Origin: Galeruca laticollis
Taxonomy: Eukaryota > Arthropoda > Insecta > Coleoptera > Chrysomelidae
Length of the DNA: 64,000 bases
Direction: 5' to 3'
Assembly: GCA_963921935.1 (NCBI GenBank)
Contig: OY998176.1
Coordinates: 172,418,445 to 172,482,444 of the forward strand
Made by a program: the position numbers and the translations under genes. A model generated the notes under the pieces. The model searched no databases, was not told the origin of the DNA, and saw only the letters and a program-made list of their open reading frames with translations. Shown one piece after another: positions 1 to 9,662 of the stretch. Each line of letters opens with the position of its first letter. The stretch's first letter is position 1.

Positions 1-1314
1 AATATATACAATAAAAAAACGAAGGCATACAAATGTCTCATATTTTAAATTTATCTTAACAAATAAATTTCAAGATTTTACAATCTTTAACATATATAGT
101 TTATTTTAATCTAAAGCCGGTGGCATGTAGACCTTCTCCCTTTGGATTCAGGACGCCAATTTATAATTGATTATAATTTTTTTGTGTTAATGAATTATAC
201 TATTTACTGTTACGAGTATTCTATTATTTATATATTTCATAAATATAACTCTATTACCCTTTTATTATTATTTTTCTAGAGAATGAATGAAATGAGCGAA
301 CTTTAAATAAATTTATCATGGATAACGAATAAAAATGTCAAACACTGTTAAGATATCTGTTCAATGAGAATTATTTTACTACAGGAAGTTCAAAGCCACC
401 TTCTTACTACTTATAACACAATAATTGTTTGTTTGGGCCTTTTTTAGTTTTAAATATTGAAACAATTCTTTAAAAAGTCTTGGAGGATATTAAAAAATAT
501 GTACACATATGGTTATCGTCTCAAACTTTTCTTAATTCGTCCTTTCACCTTATGACAATGATTCATTTTATTAATTTTCCCCATTTTAGAGGTGTTCTTA
601 TATACATTAATTACATAAAACTTACAATCTAAAAAATCTACTATTGTATATGCAACTGTACAGCTTCAAATCTTCTGATTTTTGCTATATTAATTTTATA
701 TAAACTATTAATTGTTTCAAAATTTGATTGTTATGTTGAATATTCCATTAGTTACCAATAAATTTATGTTGGCAATGAATTCCCCATTTTTTTGTTACAT
801 CCGTTTTGTTAAGCTTCATGCACCCCATATTTAATTGACATATAGCTTGGCTGTGTTCCTTATGTCAAATAAATATTAATTGTTTTATACGTTCTTTTCT
901 GATTATGTCTTTTAATTATTATATATAAATATTGATAATCTGTTATTAACTCTGGTATTAATTTTATTTTATTTCAGATATCCAGCCATGATAAGTTTAA
1001 TTCCTAGTTTATTGATACGACCGTGTTCAGAATGTTTATGTGTGTTCATATTGACTTAACCTTGGATTATATCCATGAAGGTAAAATTTTTTTTAATTAT
1101 ATAAACCATCCTTTTATTAATTTTATCCACTTTCCTTCAATTCAATGATTTCCTTAATATTTATTAATACAACAGCTCATTTCATCCAATCAGTTTAGAT
1201 AAATTATTTAATTTCTCACGAGATTGTGTCTACTGATACAACATACGTTATGATATATTGCCTTTCCATCTGATAATATCAGTTAGATTGTTTTCATATC
1301 TTATAATATTAGTT

Positions 1315-1317
<3 letters not shown>
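1..1317. other. A+T-rich DNA without a recognised gene
   Basis: Both strands are dense in stops and I see no protein similarity, terminal repeats or tandem array here. Confidence 0.6.
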
Positions 1318-1380
<63 letters not shown>

Positions 1381-1385
1381 ATATA

Positions 1386-1444
<59 letters not shown>
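1318..1444. repeat. (TA)n microsatellite
   Basis: Almost pure TA dinucleotides, interrupted by a few TTTA and TTCA variants. The Ile-Tyr repeat reading frame across it is a product of the repeat and is not a gene. Confidence 0.97.
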
Positions 1445-1548
1445 CAATTGTAAAACATTCTTATTTCTTGACCTACCATATAGAATTTTTATATTAACTA
1501 TTCCTGGAATAAAAGGTCTCCATTACTTTAATTATAATGTTATTGACG

Positions 1549-1575
1549 TTTCGACATCACACGTGTCATCTTCTG
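1549..1575 (-). ncRNA. hammerhead-like core remnant
   Basis: On the minus strand the order is CAGAAGA (1575-1569), one extra base, GACA, a 7-base loop, TGTC, then GAAA (1552-1549). GACA and TGTC pair perfectly, as helix II of a hammerhead would. The first core box has A where the hammerhead consensus CUGANGA has U. There is an extra base before helix II, and I could not find a helix III. Penelope-like elements are known to carry hammerhead motifs, so this may be a trace of one, but it is unlikely to be active. Confidence 0.28.
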
Positions 1576-1580
1576 AACAA

Positions 1581-2463
1581 TGTTGCTGAAATTACACAAA
1601 TATTTACAGTTTTGACATGATTTAACAGGTGATAAAATACTTACATGAAATCTGCGACTTTATACAACTCAAATAATTTAAAAAATCATTTTAAAATTTG
1701 TATCTAAAATAAATGATCTAGTATCAACTTAATGGATGTTTTCTTACAGTTTTTTCGATCTAACAAGTTTTATTGGTTTATAATGTATGAATATATAATA
1801 ATTCATTTCAGGTATTATACAGATTGGATACATTTTTCAAGATGCAACAGTTATTTCGATGTCTATTTTTTTATATACAATTTGTTATTTTTATCTTTAA
1901 TTTTAAATTAAACCGTTATGTAAATGACTCAGGTTATTGCGTTTTTATTTTGTTTTATCCATTCATTCTTTTATGCATCTTGCTAAATTGTATCAATCGT
2001 TAAGAATATTTTATTTGTTTAAATTTAACTACCTATCAACAAAGTATCTGTCAACAATTTTGTGATCTATATTTTTTTTGTTTGTCCCCTGTGATAGCGA
2101 CAATAAAACCCATTGGTAAGTTTAGAAACCTGTTTTATTTATTGTTTCCTATTCATTTGCTAGGTTTAGGATATGACGAACATTTTTGCCGCGCTAAAAC
2201 CTGGCTGGCGCCCATTTCATTTGATAACATCCCGGATGTTTTATAGTACTCACTCCCACTGGTAATGAAACTGTGTTGCTTGGATACTTCGGCGATCTCG
2301 CTAAAACGTTTTCTCCGAGTTCCTTTTGGTCCAAATTTTCCATGGTAAAGAAGACTAATAGTAAATAAAAATATTAACATTGCTAGTTACCATAAGTTAA
2401 TGGAATATTTGGAGCAAACTTCAAAAGGCTACAAACCAAAGAAGTCTAAAAAATTCTGTCTAG
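1581..2463. other. unassigned DNA
   Basis: A 75-codon minus-strand frame (2153-2380) is open but matches nothing I recognise. It lies just upstream of the tyrosine-recombinase relic and could be part of the same element on the other strand. Confidence 0.4.
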
Positions 2464-3006
2464 AGAAGATGTTTTAAAAGTTATTCATAATGCACGGAAC
2501 GAGACGCTTTTTATGAACAAAGTTGCATTATTATTTGGAATATTTGGTGGATGTCGACGTCAACAGCTTGTGAACATGTTACTTACTCGTGTACAAAATA
2601 GAAAATCGGTTTTTGTTGTCAATGTACCAGAGGCAAAGACCGGTAAAAAACGCATTTTTACCATTATAGATAAGGGTGAAATAAAAAGTTTGAAGCTAAT
2701 AAGAGATTATATGTCACTACGGCCACGTGGTTGCTCAGAAAAAAGACTTTTTCTTACCTATAGACAAGGTCGATGTACTGTACAGCCAGTAGGAAAAACA
2801 CGTTTGGAAAAATACCGTCCATTATAGCGAAATATCTGGGTTTAAGTGATCCTGAGAAATATACAGGTCATTGTATGCGTCGAACGTCAGCATCTCTTCT
2901 TGCAGAGGCTGAAACCAGTATGACCACGTTGAAGCGCCATGGTGGATGGAAGAGTTTGTCGGTTTCTGAAGGATATTTAGAGGATAGTTTGTCTTCAAAA
3001 AAATGA
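2464..3006 (+). pseudogene. Crypton-type tyrosine recombinase relic
   Basis: This is the catalytic half of a tyrosine recombinase, the enzyme class that cuts and rejoins DNA through a tyrosine-phosphate intermediate. The signature residues appear in order: an Arg in GGCRRQQL near 2550, the H-x-x-R box in GHCMRRTSAS (about 2869-2898), the later His/Trp in LKRHGGWKS (about 2929-2955) and the nucleophile-type Tyr in EGYLEDS. The reading shifts by one frame near 2800, between the arm with the first Arg and the HxxR/Tyr part, and the reading in frame with Met 2513 is open upstream to about 2464. Proteins of this type occur in Crypton elements and in host genes derived from them such as KIAA1958. 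A second, more complete copy lies on the minus strand at 57380-58226. The frameshift makes it a pseudogene. Assignment to Crypton rather than DIRS rests on family resemblance only. Confidence 0.78.
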
Positions 3007-3252
3007 AGTTTCAAGAATGCTGGTAGGTGTACCTTCCGGGTCTGGCGTTTCGGTACTGAAATTTGATACTCAAACAATGAAACATGAATCGTTTGCTGCA
3101 GGCAACTTAACTATCACCGGTTATTTTCAAAACTGCCAATTTTATGTTAATTCGTCAAAATAATGTTTAACGAATATTCACATATATTACTATATTCCGT
3201 TTGTAATTTCATTAATAGAGGTTATTAAATACGTTAAACAAAAGAATATGTC

Positions 3253-3306
3253 TCTTTACGCCCGCACGGGCCATAAAGTGATCTTTATACCCGCACGGGC
3301 ATAAAG
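3253..3306. repeat. two tandem GC-rich palindromes
   Basis: Two near-identical short palindromes stand side by side, at 3253-3277 and 3283-3306. Each reads CTTTA, then a CCCGCACGGGC-type core, then ATAAAG. They lie about 250 bp downstream of the tyrosine-recombinase relic. In the surrounding A+T-rich DNA the GC cores stand out, and each could form a stem. They may be a terminus or recombination site of that element. Confidence 0.7.
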
Positions 3307-3793
3307 TACGACATTAGATAGTTGGTAACTAAGCAATAAAAACACAATTATGAGCTAGTATGACATAAAGAATATTTGGTAAGAAAGTGTTCCTGTTTTT
3401 TTCGTAATTTTTAAAAGTTCACCACTAGTTGCTTATAAATTTGGAGATTCGTATTTTATATTCTCCATTCTTTGAAAACTTGTGGGTAATAGGGAGAAAT
3501 CGAGTGCATATTATAATTCAGTACAACCCAGTAGACACAAAAAAAACCCAATAAAAAATCGGAGGGCGACGAAAAGTTTCAAAATGTAGAACAGTGTAAT
3601 CTTAGGTTGAGCCTATTGTGATGATTTTTTTTGCGTGTGTTTGTATTGATTCGAGAACGGTTTAGATTCACAATTCAATCCAATAGGAAATTGATTTTAA
3701 TCAATTTATTTATCTTGGATATTGATTTTTGTATCGTTTCATTGGATACGGCAGGCACCACTGCAATCTTAGTTACAAAATTTCCGAATATAT
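3307..3793. other. unassigned DNA
   Basis: No gene or repeat recognised. The last four bases, ATAT, are the left target-site copy of the adjacent solo LTR. Confidence 0.5.
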
Positions 3794-4017
3794 TGTTACG
3801 GAACAGCACACTGGTATAGTCCCTGAAGCCGACTCTGTCTAAGCCATGTATGAAAGTTAAAATTATGGCGGATGCGCAGGGATTTCTTAGAACTGTTTAC
3901 GATTGTAACTATCTTATCTAGACATTGTTTTTGTGACCAGTCTTATCTAGAAAATGCCAGAGCCAATTGTTTTTGTGTAAGCCGCAATCTAGAATTATCA
4001 AGTGAAAAAGGCACTAA

Positions 4018-4060
4018 TATATAAAGACCCGACCAGGGAGAGTTAGTTTAGTTTATAAAG
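4018..4060 (+). promoter_or_regulatory. LTR core promoter
   Basis: TATATAAA (4018-4025) is followed about 25-30 bases later by AGTTAGTTTAGT, a plausible initiation region for the retrotransposon transcript. Confidence 0.5.
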
Positions 4061-4071
4061 TGATCTCGACA

Positions 4072-4077
4072 AATAAA
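4072..4077 (+). terminator. LTR polyadenylation signal
   Basis: AATAAA inside the solo LTR, downstream of the TATA box. It is the likely 3'-end signal of the former retroelement. Confidence 0.45.
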
Positions 4078-4261
4078 CAAGAATACACCGAAATAGCGAA
4101 CAGTTCAGTGTTGAAATAAATTAATAATTAAGGTTGTGTGTATATAAATTAAATTTAAGTCAATAGTTAAGTGTATATAAATTAAGTGTTAGTGAGTAGT
4201 TTAGTGTTTTCATAAATTCGTAAGTAGCCATACTGTATAAATAAATAAGAAAAACATTACA

Positions 4262-4999
4262 ATATTTTTTTTAATTTCAGTTAGACATGGTGGTTACTAC
4301 TACGTTCGAATTCATGTAAGTTTGTCACTTTGTCCACATTTGTTACTTACTTCGTAGCTTAATTTTGTTTTTACGCGCTAATCAACAATATTAAAGGTAA
4401 ATCAATGTGTGAAACGCTTTGAACTGTAAGTAGAAATTATACATTCTGCAAATTTTTAAGGTGTGATAATCAAGTGAATATTTCACATGATTCTCCATGA
4501 AATGTCATTGATGTATGTATATTGAATCACTAACAACCTAAGCTAATAAGTAAATAAATAAAATAAAGTAAAAACTATTAATATATCATTAATTAATTTC
4601 TGATTATTATCTATCTTCACTAATAATGCATGTTTATGGTAACCAAAGCAAGCTTTTTCGAACACAAAAATATAGATGACGCAAATCATTGTAAAATACA
4701 ACAGTCATTTCCAGGCAATTAAAAATTATTAAAATCGATCCTGACGGAATAATCATTTATCCTGTTAAATTTTTGAATTCACAACTTGCTTTTGAAGATT
4801 GGTTCATCAATAATTTTGATTCGAAATTTGAATGCACCAAAGTTATGCAGTGGCACGCGATTGATAATGAGCAATGTTCTTGAACGGCAAATTTCAAGAT
4901 GAAGTGGTCTTGTACCCCGGATTCCAATGATACCTTCATCAGGCTCACCCAATACATTCAATTCTTTATAATTTCCAATTCTCTTGGAGTTTGAAATGA
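4262..4999. other. unassigned DNA
   Basis: A minus-strand stretch at 4757-4961 is open in two overlapping frames of 60-66 codons, which matches no family I recognise. It may belong to the Penelope-like relic that follows, but I cannot show that. Confidence 0.4.
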
Positions 5000-5865
5000 C
5001 TATTAAAAAGGTTCAAATAATTGAAAACGTTCAGGGAGTTGTGGATTTGATAAAAATATTTTTATTCCCCTCTAAAATTTACTAGTTGGGTCTTTTTCAA
5101 AGGTCTAAACATTGCTTGCCCGTATAAAATGGTGGGTTTTCAATATATAAATTTTTTCAGGTAATGCTATTACCGTATTTCCTTTATCTGCTTTTGTGAA
5201 AATAAGACTATTTGACTTTGATTTTTGTTAAATTGATTTGGATAATTCAAAGTTGGGTTTGTTCAACTTGTCAAATTTTTTTTTAATAATTTCGAATGCT
5301 TTATGTTTTACATTAGAATTATTTGGAAAACTATACAAGTTAATTTCTGTTTCCATACCTAGTTTGTTGAAGTTATCAAATGAAAAAGTGGGTTGATTAT
5401 TATGTTTAAAATCTGTTTGTAATAATTGAACTTCTTTATCTGAAAAACGTGCATTTGAAAGATTTACGAATCTATGAAAAAATGTATGTTCTGAAAATTT
5501 GGTTTGTGAGTTTTTTGATACTGTTTTATCAGTTATTCATTACTCCAAATTGCGTTTTTGTACTTGGTACTTTTTGTTAACCAATAATTCAATTTTATCT
5601 CTTAATACCCTATCTAAAATGTCAAACTCTATGGGGTGTAGTATATGTGATAGTTGTGAATGAATTACCTTAACATAAATACTAAAAATATATCTCTCAC
5701 TCTACTGATTATTTTTTTCTTCTTTTAACCATTTTTGTTGCCATAGATACTCGCTTTGTTTGATGAACTGCTCATGTTGTCTGTCGTTAATTTCATGTAT
5801 CCAGGGAATATATGATTTCTGGAATATTGCGCGAAGAACCACAAATTTTGTATACATACAATATT
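5000..5865 (-). pseudogene. Penelope-like retroelement fragment, N-terminal part
   Basis: Read on the minus strand from about 5865 downwards, this matches the region before the reverse transcriptase of Penelope-like elements. Fragments in order are a charged segment ending WLKEEKNNQ (about 5720), VNLSNARFSDKEVQLL (about 5465), and FTKADKGNTVIALPEK (about 5200-5145). The last corresponds to LQADEGGCTVAMDNQDY in the better-preserved copy at 18661-20481. The polymerase core (FGTPMGS, YVDD) and GIY-YIG nuclease are absent. Several stops and frame changes show that it is dead. It diverges strongly from the 18-22 kb pair and represents another, older Penelope family. Confidence 0.62.
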
Positions 5866-7327
5866 AAGAAAAGATAATAAAAATTCTAAAAAATTGACAA
5901 TTGTTTCGCAAGTACTATTTCATTTTATGTAAAGTCTACCTTATCCTTAATAATTATTTTTGACTTGATCAAGAAGTGACCTAACTTGTGATTGACTTAA
6001 TATATATGAATAGAAGAAATAAGAAGGTATGATACTACAAATATTAAAGCTTAGATATGATTAGCACTATGGGCATAGAAAAACAACTACTTTCCTGTCT
6101 AATACCACGTTCCTCGAAGGGGATGTAATTCAATATTCTGCGTGATATTAGCCAGAAAAATAGTTGTTTTCCTCTTCCAAGAACCATCTGGATATTATGT
6201 CAAAATTTTTGATATTTTGACTGAAACGGAGGTGCAGTAGAAACCCGAAATTTATTTTTCATCTACACACATCTCGTATTTCATGAAATTTCAATAAATT
6301 TTATTTCATACGACTTATACGGTCAAATAATACCTGAGGCGGTGGTTCGCAATTGAAAATGAAGATGGCGCCAGATGACTACTTCTCGCAAGTGTGTAAC
6401 CACACGACACGAGCCATATAGAGGTTGTCGGAGGACGGAATCTTCAGTTCAGATTAGAGACTCTGCACTAGAAGGCATTACTGCACTCTTGAAGAGACCC
6501 AAGAAGGTTAAAACCAGTCAGTGTAATATGCTCTTCTCCTTTCGATTGGAGATTAGAGATGTAATTCAATATATATTTCAAAAACAAAACATTCCTTCCC
6601 TATTGACTTAGTAACTAAACAGTTTCGGTTAGAAAATTTTAAAACAAAACTCAAATAAACATCAAATTCTTAGGAAATGAAAAATAACTACCTAAGTATA
6701 TAAAAAAATAACCAAATTTTACTATTAGATCTGGAAAAGTAAGTGGTCAAAACCTATTTATTCAGGATCCCTACTACTCCTTTTTCTTTTGTTGTTCATT
6801 ATAAATTCCAAATATCTATTCAAATATTTGATTGCCCTTTCCCTTTGTTCATAGTTTTCCTGGTGCCTCCTCTCCCCTTCTTTGTCTGTTTCTTTCATTT
6901 GATTTTGAAGACTACTCAAGTGTTTACCAATAGAACCAGTTTTGTTTTATTTTCTCTCCGTTGACATGTTTTTGTTTAGACTTCAGATTATAGTCGCTAT
7001 TTTTTTGCATTTGCGGATATATCTTTTAATGAACTAGCAATTGCTGTAGGTATAACATTGGAGTCATCCCCAAACATCTCCTCAAATTCATTAAAATACT
7101 CAAAATGTATTCTTTTACTGCCTGTATTTCTATCACTCATGTTATCTATCTTTTTTTAAATAATGAGTTATTGAGACTTTAAATATTTAAACTTACTTTT
7201 GCATTGTTCTTTAGAGAAGTTATTGATTTCCTTGGATATGTCTGCCCAAACTTTTTCATTGCGAATAGTGGTTGATTTGAATTTCTCAATTTTTTTATAT
7301 ACAGCAATCAATCTTAATATATAATTT
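5866..7327. other. unassigned DNA
   Basis: No domain recognised. Two stretches share the phrase GATGTAATTCAATAT (near 6122 and 6557), and 6077-6172 has weak inverted similarity around AAAACAACTA/TAGTTGTTTT. The somewhat less A+T-rich stretch 6330-6510 may be the 5' part of an old retroelement. Confidence 0.4.
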
Positions 7328-7758
7328 TTTTATTGATGCCTCATATTACCTATTTAAAGCACGCCTCAGCGTGTTTAAATCGAACTTTCAAACACGCGCG
7401 TTTTTTAAAGTTCCTATGGTAACAACATCAACTCGAGAAACGTAAGTATCAATGACAACTTTTTTTATTAGTTTTCAAATTGTATATTTTCATTGTAAAC
7501 CAATGTCTCAGTTTGTTTTTTCTGCAAAATTTATTTATATATTCATATATACATTGTATCCTTTCAAATATAAATAAAGAAATATTTTGTTTATTGATCT
7601 GACAGCAGTACCTCGTAACGTCATATAAAAATAAATACTATTTAGGATGGACTTTCACGAAACTTGGCTGGGCATCGAGCACGGACTTCCATTTTTTTGT
7701 ATTAATGATATAATAATAATATTTTATGATTGCAAAGTGCACCAATAAGAAAATAGCG

Positions 7759-7876
7759 TAAAGTGTTCGTGGATAACTGGTCTTTCAAACACTTGCTCTA
7801 TTTCGAGCACTCCGGCTGCGCCGTTGTGCTCGAAAATTCACGCGTGTTTGAAAGACCTCTTTATCCACTTATACTT
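7759..7876. repeat. foldback with GC-rich loop
   Basis: Arms GTGGATAACTGGTCTTTCAA and the matching TTGAAAGACCTCTTTATCCAC, plus TCGAGCAC/GTGCTCGA, close on a loop rich in G+C (TCCGGCTGCGCC). Confidence 0.8.
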
Positions 7877-8074
7877 TGATATACTTTTTTTTATTGATGT
7901 CTCATTTTACCCATTTAAAGCAGGCCTCAGTGTGTTTGAATCGAACTTTTAAAAACGCGCGTTTTATAAAGTTACCATGGTAACTACAACAACTCGAGAA
8001 ACGTATGTCTAAATGACAACTTTCTGATTATTCATCTGACTGCACTACCTCGTAACGTCAATTAATAGTATATC

Positions 8075-8204
8075 ATACATCAAGCGACTAAAGTGACCCA
8101 TTTAATCCCGCAGGTGGTGTTTGATTCCTGAGGATGGAGCGCAACGGTGCCCGAGGGAAGCAATCCACCTAGGGATTAATGTCACTTTAGTCGAGAGGTG
8201 TATA
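8075..8204. repeat. foldback MITE-like insertion
   Basis: Inverted arms CGACTAAAGTGAC (8085-8097) and GTCACTTTAGTCG (8181-8193) extend outward to ATACATC/GGTGTAT and inward to TAATCCC/GGGATTA. This block interrupts the second copy of the 560-bp repeat and is missing from the first, so it arrived after the duplication or was lost from the other copy. Confidence 0.75.
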
Positions 8205-8505
8205 CGCTATTTTTTATAATTTCGGTGATTTTACGTACATTTTTTATAAAAATAAATACTACTTAGGATGGACTTTTACGAAACTTGGCTGGGCATCGAG
8301 GAGGGACTTTTATGATATGAAACTTGGCTGGGCATCGAGGACGGACTTCCATTTTTTTGTTGTAATAATATAATATAAAAATAATATGTTATGATTTCGA
8401 AGTGCAACAATCAGAAAAAAGCGTAAAGTATTCGTGGATAACTGGTCTTTCAAACACTTGCTCTATGTCGAGCACTCCAGCACTTATACTTTAATATACT
8501 ATTCT

Positions 8506-9086
8506 CTTTCATCCTTTGCTTGAGTAGAATCCTACAATCATACGAATTTAAATTGCTCGTAATCAATGCAACATTTCGAAAAAAATATTTTGTGGTTGCT
8601 TACTTTTACCCCTCCGTGGTATATATGACACCAATAGTCGCGCGTTTATCAAATTGATACATCTGAAAAAAATGTGTGTTTTTCCCAATATATCGTAAAT
8701 TTTTAAGATTATTTGAAAATTAATCCGTAACATTTAACTATTTGCTTGACGTATTACTTTATTAATTTTTTCACGTTTTATCATAAAATTCGCAGAGAAT
8801 TAAAAACGTTTCCATTTGTGATTTTTTGTTGATTGTAATTCAAGTTTTAGCAAAGTAATAAATATTCTGATAGTTGTACGCTCAATATTCTAACAAAAAT
8901 CTTACCACATACCTTATTTTCTAACTGTTTTTAAAAATCAGAAACCAAGTGGTAATAATAAAATCATTTATTAGACTTTTTAAAATGCTTTCATGAACTA
9001 CAAAGTATCATATATTTTATTATAAAGATTTATTCTGAATATTCAATATTTCCTTCATCAATATTTAAGCAATTCCTACATATCAA
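8506..9086. other. unassigned DNA
   Basis: A+T-rich, with no coding similarity seen. It ends at the stop codon side of the older piggyBac relic. Confidence 0.5.
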
Positions 9087-9310
9087 TTAAGCATGGAGTT
9101 TGCTACATAAATATGTTCCACATTTTTCACAACAATGTGGAGAAAGTGAAGTTTTTTTTATTTTCTCTATAACACTGTTGGCATCTCTTCCGTTTTTATG
9201 ACGAAGTGCTGGCGTCAGGTTGCGCTTCTGTAAGTTCAGCAGGTTTTTTTTGAAGCAGGTGTCTTGTAGCCTACCAACAGACTCTGAATTTCTCTCAGCA
9301 AATTTGTCAT
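9087..9310 (-). pseudogene. older piggyBac transposase, C-terminal zinc-finger part
   Basis: This minus-strand frame ends in a Cys-rich tail (HCCEKCGTYLCSKLHA), the kind of Cys/His finger found at the C-terminus of piggyBac transposases. It is the continuation of the relic at 11736-12690. The two were separated when the younger piggyBac inserted at a TTAA. If 9315-11735 is removed, the reading RRRA joins to LNDKFAER with a one-base frame change, which is decay in the older copy. Confidence 0.72.
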
Positions 9311-9314
9311 TTAA

Positions 9315-9331
9315 CCCTCCGGTAGTCGCGC
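9315..9331 (+). repeat. piggyBac left terminal inverted repeat
   Basis: 17 bases, CCCTCCGGTAGTCGCGC, directly after TTAA, identical to the reverse complement of the right end. Confidence 0.95.
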
Positions 9332-9662
9332 ACATTTTTCTTCCAAGTTTAGTCGCGCCGGTGTCTGAGACCAGGTGGGAAAAAAATATTAAATGATTTT
9401 TTAAATTCTTTATTTTGTAAGAATACGGTAATATAATGAAAAATACGCAGTTTTAGTGAATTTTTTTTATTAAAACTCAATTAACAAATGCTTAACATTG
9501 GTTTGAAAAAAAGACTCATAAAAAAAACATACATTCAAATATAACCTAACTAAAAAAAAATGGCACGTTCTATTGAGATCAGCAAAATTTAAAAATGGTA
9601 ACTAAATGTATAGTGAACATATTATAACAAAATACCTCGAGCCAACTATTATTACTGTGCTG

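Larger units (their letters stand above)
3794..4261 (+). mobile_element. solo LTR, Ty3/gypsy-like
   Basis: A 468-bp unit begins TGTTACG and ends ATTACA, with ATAT immediately on both sides (3790-3793 and 4262-4265), as expected for a 4-bp target-site duplication. Inside are a TATA box (4018-4025), a likely start region just after it, and AATAAA at 4072-4077 followed by T/A-rich sequence, the usual U3-R-U5 layout. No gag or pol sequence lies next to it, so recombination between two LTRs probably removed the internal part. ATAT in A+T-rich DNA is weak evidence alone; the TG/CA ends and promoter layout support it. The lineage is inferred from the TGTTACG start and TSD length. Confidence 0.68.
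7328..8505. repeat. tandemly duplicated ~560-bp hairpin-bearing repeat
   Basis: Two diverged copies lie head to tail at about 7328-7886 and 7887-8505. Shared blocks in the same order are a TTTTTTTATTGATG start, an AAACACGCGCGTTTT core, AACTCGAGAAACGTA, ACCTCGTAACGTCA, AACTTGGCTGGGCATCGAG and GTCTTTCAAACACTTGCTCTA. The second copy has gained a separate foldback insert (8075-8204) and an extra local repeat of the CTTGGCTGGGCATCGAGGA block, and has lost one arm of the terminal hairpin. No coding capacity is seen, so it is probably a non-autonomous element or a two-unit satellite. Confidence 0.8.

Noticed and set aside
1258..1497. 79-codon frame rich in Ile-Tyr
   Set aside because: It is a translation of the (TA)n tract; the same applies to frames over the TA tracts at 18.2, 24.5 and 36.6 kb.
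4757..4961. Overlapping 60- and 66-codon minus-strand frames
   Set aside because: Two frames open over the same stretch, no family match, no start or splice context; not called as a gene.
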